This document shows, piece by piece, positions 60,001-64,000 of a stretch of 64,000 bases of DNA. Source of the DNA: Phylloscopus collybita (Eukaryota; Chordata; Aves; Passeriformes; Phylloscopidae). Both the position numbers and the translations under genes were made by a program. Location: contig JAJNNQ010000006.1 of assembly GCA_027886175.1 (NCBI GenBank), forward strand, positions 4,216,001 to 4,280,000. The letters are read 5' to 3'. The stretch's first letter is position 1; each line of letters opens with the position of its first letter. Below the pieces are notes generated by a model, which saw only the letters and a program-made list of their open reading frames with translations, was not told the DNA's origin and ran no database searches.

Positions 60001-63000
60001 TCTTGCTTCTTTTTTTAAAACTAAGCTGAAGCATCTAATTAAGTTTAAAATAGAATGGCCCTGGGAAGAACTCTTCTGAAAGCTGTAGTAGAGATAGCAG
60101 CTCATCTTCACTGGGGGCTAAGACTTACAATACCATGTTCTTTCATGAAATCATGAGAGTTTTACGTAAGCAAAAGTGAGACTTTTCAAAAGTCAGCCAT
60201 CACAAAGCATCCATGTAACTAAAGAAAATAATTTGGTATACATACCAAACCAAATAGAGGAGAAATTAACTTCAGGGGAGAATGAGTGCCAGGTGAAGTG
60301 CAAATGGGTGGATGAACAGTATTTGTGCTGACATGGAGTTCCTAGGCCTGGTTTGGCAACAATGTGGTTAAAAGGAGAAGAAAAATGGTTTAATAGGGTT
60401 CAGAACCATGTTCTGGAAGTTTCAGTTTGACTTAGTGGCAAAATCTCCACTGTAGTTATCACAGTCAGTGTGAAACTCTAGAATCTTTTTCCAAAGAAGC
60501 CTTCTGCATGAGAAAATGTTAGGGCCTAGAGGCAGAAGCTGAGATGAAGAATTTTTGGTTTAGCTTGTACATGAACTATGAAAATCAGTTTCAACTGCAT
60601 CCAAAAGGCCTGATCCTCAATGCCTGCAGTACTGTTTAAATTTATTAACTTCAGTCAGCAGCTCACTGAGGGTCAGATTGTGATTTTGAGATACAGGCCA
60701 AAACCAATGAACAGCATGTCTAAAAAACTATAGTAAAAGAAAGCCCAAGTAATCCAGGTCCCTTTCCTTCAGCTGTCTTATATCCATGAGAGAAAAGAGC
60801 AATTTATTGTGCTATATATCATTTTTGTCACACTTTCTCAGCTGTATTAGCTAGGTAGAATAAAACCACTTTTACTTCTAATAGTCTAATATTTGATTTA
60901 CATAAAACAAAGACATTATAGCACACAGAGTACTTTTTAAGCACCGTACAGAAAGAGAATTCTTGATCCCAAAATACCTATCTATTCAAGCGTTGATTTT
61001 GTTGAAGCTACTAGAGTTACGCTCCTGGTATTTTTTTTTTTCCATAGCCAGATATACTAAAAAAATCAACAGGTGCTTAGAAAAATCCTTGAGAATTACA
61101 AAGAATTCTCTTCTTTTTGCAATAGGCCTAGAAAATAAACATTTTTTCCTGAAATTTAACCTGGTACAGAGAAAAAATACTTACAGTAAGAAGAGGAAGT
61201 ATAATCAAATTCCAGTTATCCAGTTCCTCCCTTTAAGTGCAGACATTTGTATTAAGATATATGTAGTGTTTGCTATTTCTTCAGAAAGATAGCACCTCTG
61301 CTAGATATTATTTCCATACACTTAGTTACAAGGTCTGTTGGGTATAGAGGAACTGCTCATTGGCAAAGTTGTAATCTCTTGCTTTCGTTCCTCAGGTTTC
61401 AGCTTTATTAAAAGCTGAACTGTTCTCCTTTTCTACTCTTTAACTATATCAATGATCAAGGAGTATTCAGAGAATGTAGAGGAAAGATAAGAATATACTT
61501 TGGAGTGAATGTCAAGAAATGATCTTATTAAATCTTAGTTTTGCAAGATGTTACCAACAATAAACAGCAAGCAGGGGTGGAGGGGGAAATGGTGTTTGTA
61601 ACATTTAGAAACAGACTATCAAGATAAATTCTTTGACAACAACAGACCTATTTATTTGGTTTGCAGAGCTATACTTGTAAAAGAAAAGGTACAATTTTAC
61701 ATTATATATTCCCAAGATAGACAAATTCAAGAATCTTTACAGGAAGGTGATCCCCTAGCACCTGATAGTCTGCAATCATCTGTAAAATCTCTATTTAAAA
61801 AGACACTCACCTTGCCTGTGTAATATAAATATCATCTTGGCAGAAAATAGTAATTCCTTTTTGAAGCGTTGTCCAGACAAAAATTAAAAATTTTAAGCAT
61901 GGAATATGGTAATGCTAAGGGGAAAATCTCCCAGTGCAATAACAACTATGTTCTTAACACCTAATTTAGAGACTGGGGTACAGGATAGATGCAGCTCTCC
62001 AACATTATTTCAGACTGTGTGGCCTTGATATTTATATTTCAAGTTTAAAACTAGTAAATTATTACACACATAGAGAAAATAATTTTCTATATGTCTTTCC
62101 CCAATACTGTCTCCTTAGAATCCTTTATCTCTACTGGCTAGAGATTTGTGATTAGTTCTTTCTCCTGTGTTGGCAATTGACGGCAGTGACAGCAATGTTT
62201 CCAGTGCCAATATCTCCTTTTTTCACTGTTTTCTCTTCCCTTTTCTTCTAAGAGAGGACTAGGAAATGAGTGGAAGAGAGGATGATATATATATAACATA
62301 ACAACAGAATGTTCTGTTTTCCATACATCTACTCATTACTTACAGCAATATCATAGACTTTTCTTTTTATGATAGGATTTCTTTTTTTAATAATTCAGCT
62401 CCCCAGAGAGAAGTATTATAAATAATTTTTCCCATATTTGTGCCTAGACATAAAAGTAAATTCTGGGAGTATGTTTAGCAAATGTACTACCAGAATGCTA
62501 TTAATAACGAATTGGGTGTTTAGAGAGAAAAAAGGCATGGTAACTACTCCCAGAGGCTGCCATTAAAATTTTCTTTAACAAAACATCTCACCTGGAGAGA
62601 TTTCAAATGAATTCCTAAAACTAGCAATCTTTCCATAGCAATTTCTCTTATAGGAAATACCGACATTATATAACATCAAAAAGGTAAACCTTTAAAAATT
62701 TTGTTTATTGTTATTCTTTACATCAGTCTCCTTTTAGTTTTTACGAGTTTTCTGGAAATTAATTCTTGTGTGGAAAATGTCCCTCACATCAGTGTGCTAT
62801 CAATGTTTACACCCCTGGAGCACTGCAGTTCATGATGATCCAGCTCAGATCAGCCAGGTGCTGCCCTAGATAGCAGTCTTTCCCTGTGGGCACACTCCGG
62901 TTTGTAATGTAGGCATGCAACCTACTTTAAAAATTCCCACCCACATACACAGAAACACTCATGGAGTTAGCCTTTTCCTTGCTGAAAGCAAGACTTTTAG

Positions 63001-63148
63001 GAAATACCCTCACTGGAGTATTCACATTTCTACTTGATAAGCAAATCAGTAACAGGGGAGCCTGTAATTTGGTTTAGTGTGACCTAGCTCTCAGATATGC
63101 AGCCAGTAATGTTTTTGTTGTGTTTATGTTTGTGTTTTGAGTTTTTGG
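57013..63148. other. Long AT-rich non-coding stretch
   Basis: 6.1 kb with no recognisable gene or mobile element. A G8-10 run lies near 59757-59765. The 109-codon frame at 60963-61292 (+) and the 85-codon frame at 59346-59603 (+) have no domain signature. Confidence 0.5.
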
Positions 63149-63170
63149 TTTTTTTTTTTTTTTTTTTTTT
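63149..63170. repeat. Homopolymer T22
   Basis: Uninterrupted run of 22 T, followed about 26 bp later by attctgtgattctat, which resembles CR1 octamers but lacks any CR1 body. Confidence 0.9.
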
Positions 63171-63331
63171 GCTACAGTAAAATAATTAAAGTAATTATTC
63201 TGTGATTCTATTTATTAAGCAAACCTCCACCTCATTGAAATATTGCTCTTTATAAACTTTCCAAAAGGCAACACAATTTAACCAATGTAGAAATTTTCAG
63301 GCCTTTATGGATCATTTATAAAGAAGTGGTA

Positions 63332-64000
63332 TGATAGGGTGGGTTAACCCTGGCTGTATGCCAGGTGCCCACCACAGCTATTCCATCAATCCCCTCCTCA
63401 GCCTGAAAGGTGAGAAAAATTCGAAGATGCTCATAGGATAAAGAACAGGGAGAGATCACTGACCAATTACCATCATGGGCAAGACAGACTAATCTTGGAG
63501 ATATCGGTTTAATTTATTACAAATCAAATTGGAGAAAGATAATGAGAAATAAAAACAAATTAAAAAAACCACAAACAAACAAAACCCCAAACCAAACAAA
63601 CAACAACAACAAAACTTCTCTCCAATGCTCCCTTTCTCCCAGGATCAACTTCACTTTCAATTTTTTCCACCTCCCCAGTGGTGCTGAGGCACAGAGAATG
63701 GGGGTTGTGGTCAGTCCATCACATGTTGTCTTTGCTGTTCCTTCCTCCTCAGGGAGAGGACTCACACTCTTCCCCTGCTCCAGTGTGGGAGCTCATATCT
63801 CCCATGTGAGACAGTCCTCAACAACTTCTCCACCATGAGTCCTTCCCACAGGCTGCAGTTCTTCATGTGGATCATCCATAGGGTCACAAATCCTGCCAGC
63901 AAATCTGCTCCAGTGTGGGCTCCTGTCTTCATGGGGCCACAGGTCCTGCCGGGAGCCTGCTTCAGCACAGGCTTCCCACAGGGTTAAAGCCCCCATTAGG
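63332..64000 (-). mobile_element. Endogenous retrovirus 3' region and LTR, runs off the window
   Basis: The plus strand shows, in reverse complement, the 3' end of an avian ERVL-like element as I remember it: gggttaaccctggctg, tgccaggtgcccacca, then ttggtcagt and catgggcaagacagactaa. AATAAA (complement of 63513-63518) lies about 180 bp from the outer end. From about 63600 to the window edge comes the GC-rich stretch with repeated ctccagtgtggg and acaggctgcag words typical of the region before the LTR. An A/C-rich CAAA tract lies at 63552-63616. No intact retroviral gene is visible; frames at 63517-63996 are short and overlapping. The boundary between LTR and internal sequence is not resolved. 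Confidence 0.7.

Noticed and set aside
63197..63213. attctgtgattctat as a plus-strand CR1 tail
   Set aside because: It matches two octamers but no CR1 3' UTR precedes it.

Overview
This window reads as an AT-rich, gene-poor stretch of a songbird (passerine) nuclear chromosome. Three things point there. CR1 retrotransposon copies carry the bird-type 3' octamer tail (ATTCTGTG and variants). One short element near the left edge has a tRNA-Ile-like head and a CR1-like tail, the architecture of the passerine SINE family TguSINE1. Several LTRs resemble endogenous-retrovirus LTR families I know from passerine genomes. These family names come from memory; no database search was possible. No host protein-coding gene can be supported: almost every open frame is short, AT-rich and repeat-derived, or overlaps a mobile element. 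The window is most likely intergenic or deep intronic.

Layout. 1-541: a plus-strand CR1 remnant (endonuclease end, then RT tail) split by a minus-strand tRNA-Ile SINE. 4012-4074: a duplicated and inverted micro-structure. 5056-5519: a minus-strand solo LTR with a GAA tract of about 35 units inside it. 5532-6393 and 10140-11007: two arms of a nearly identical inverted repeat of about 865 bp with a 3.7 kb spacer. The spacer holds a CR1 copy (8996-9710) in which the endonuclease joins the 3' UTR with no reverse transcriptase between. 14-15.4 kb: two CR1 tails. 17971-18959: a short plus-strand LTR interrupted by a second, opposite LTR flanked by a 6-bp target duplication. 20.8 kb: a possible ancient MIR/CORE-SINE. 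22.2-23.0, 24.6-24.9 and 31.9-32.9 kb: minus-strand CR1 copies, two with recognisable broken RT. 27.94-28.01 kb: a plus-strand CR1 tail. 41.7-42.4 kb: long GTTTT and GGAA/GAAA arrays. 56491-57012: a plus-strand solo LTR. 63332-64000: the 3' part of a minus-strand endogenous retrovirus running off the edge.

Possible regulatory content is limited: two RFX X-box palindromes (37747-37760 and 47715-47728) and a G-quadruplex/GC-box cluster with a nearby inverted CCAAT (30044-30097). The segment 43.7-46.1 kb looks richer in GC and in open frames than its surroundings, but I recognise no gene in it. I see no convincing new biological system. The best leads are the inverted repeat, the template-switch-like structure near 4.0 kb, the nested LTRs, the X-boxes and the RT-less CR1.
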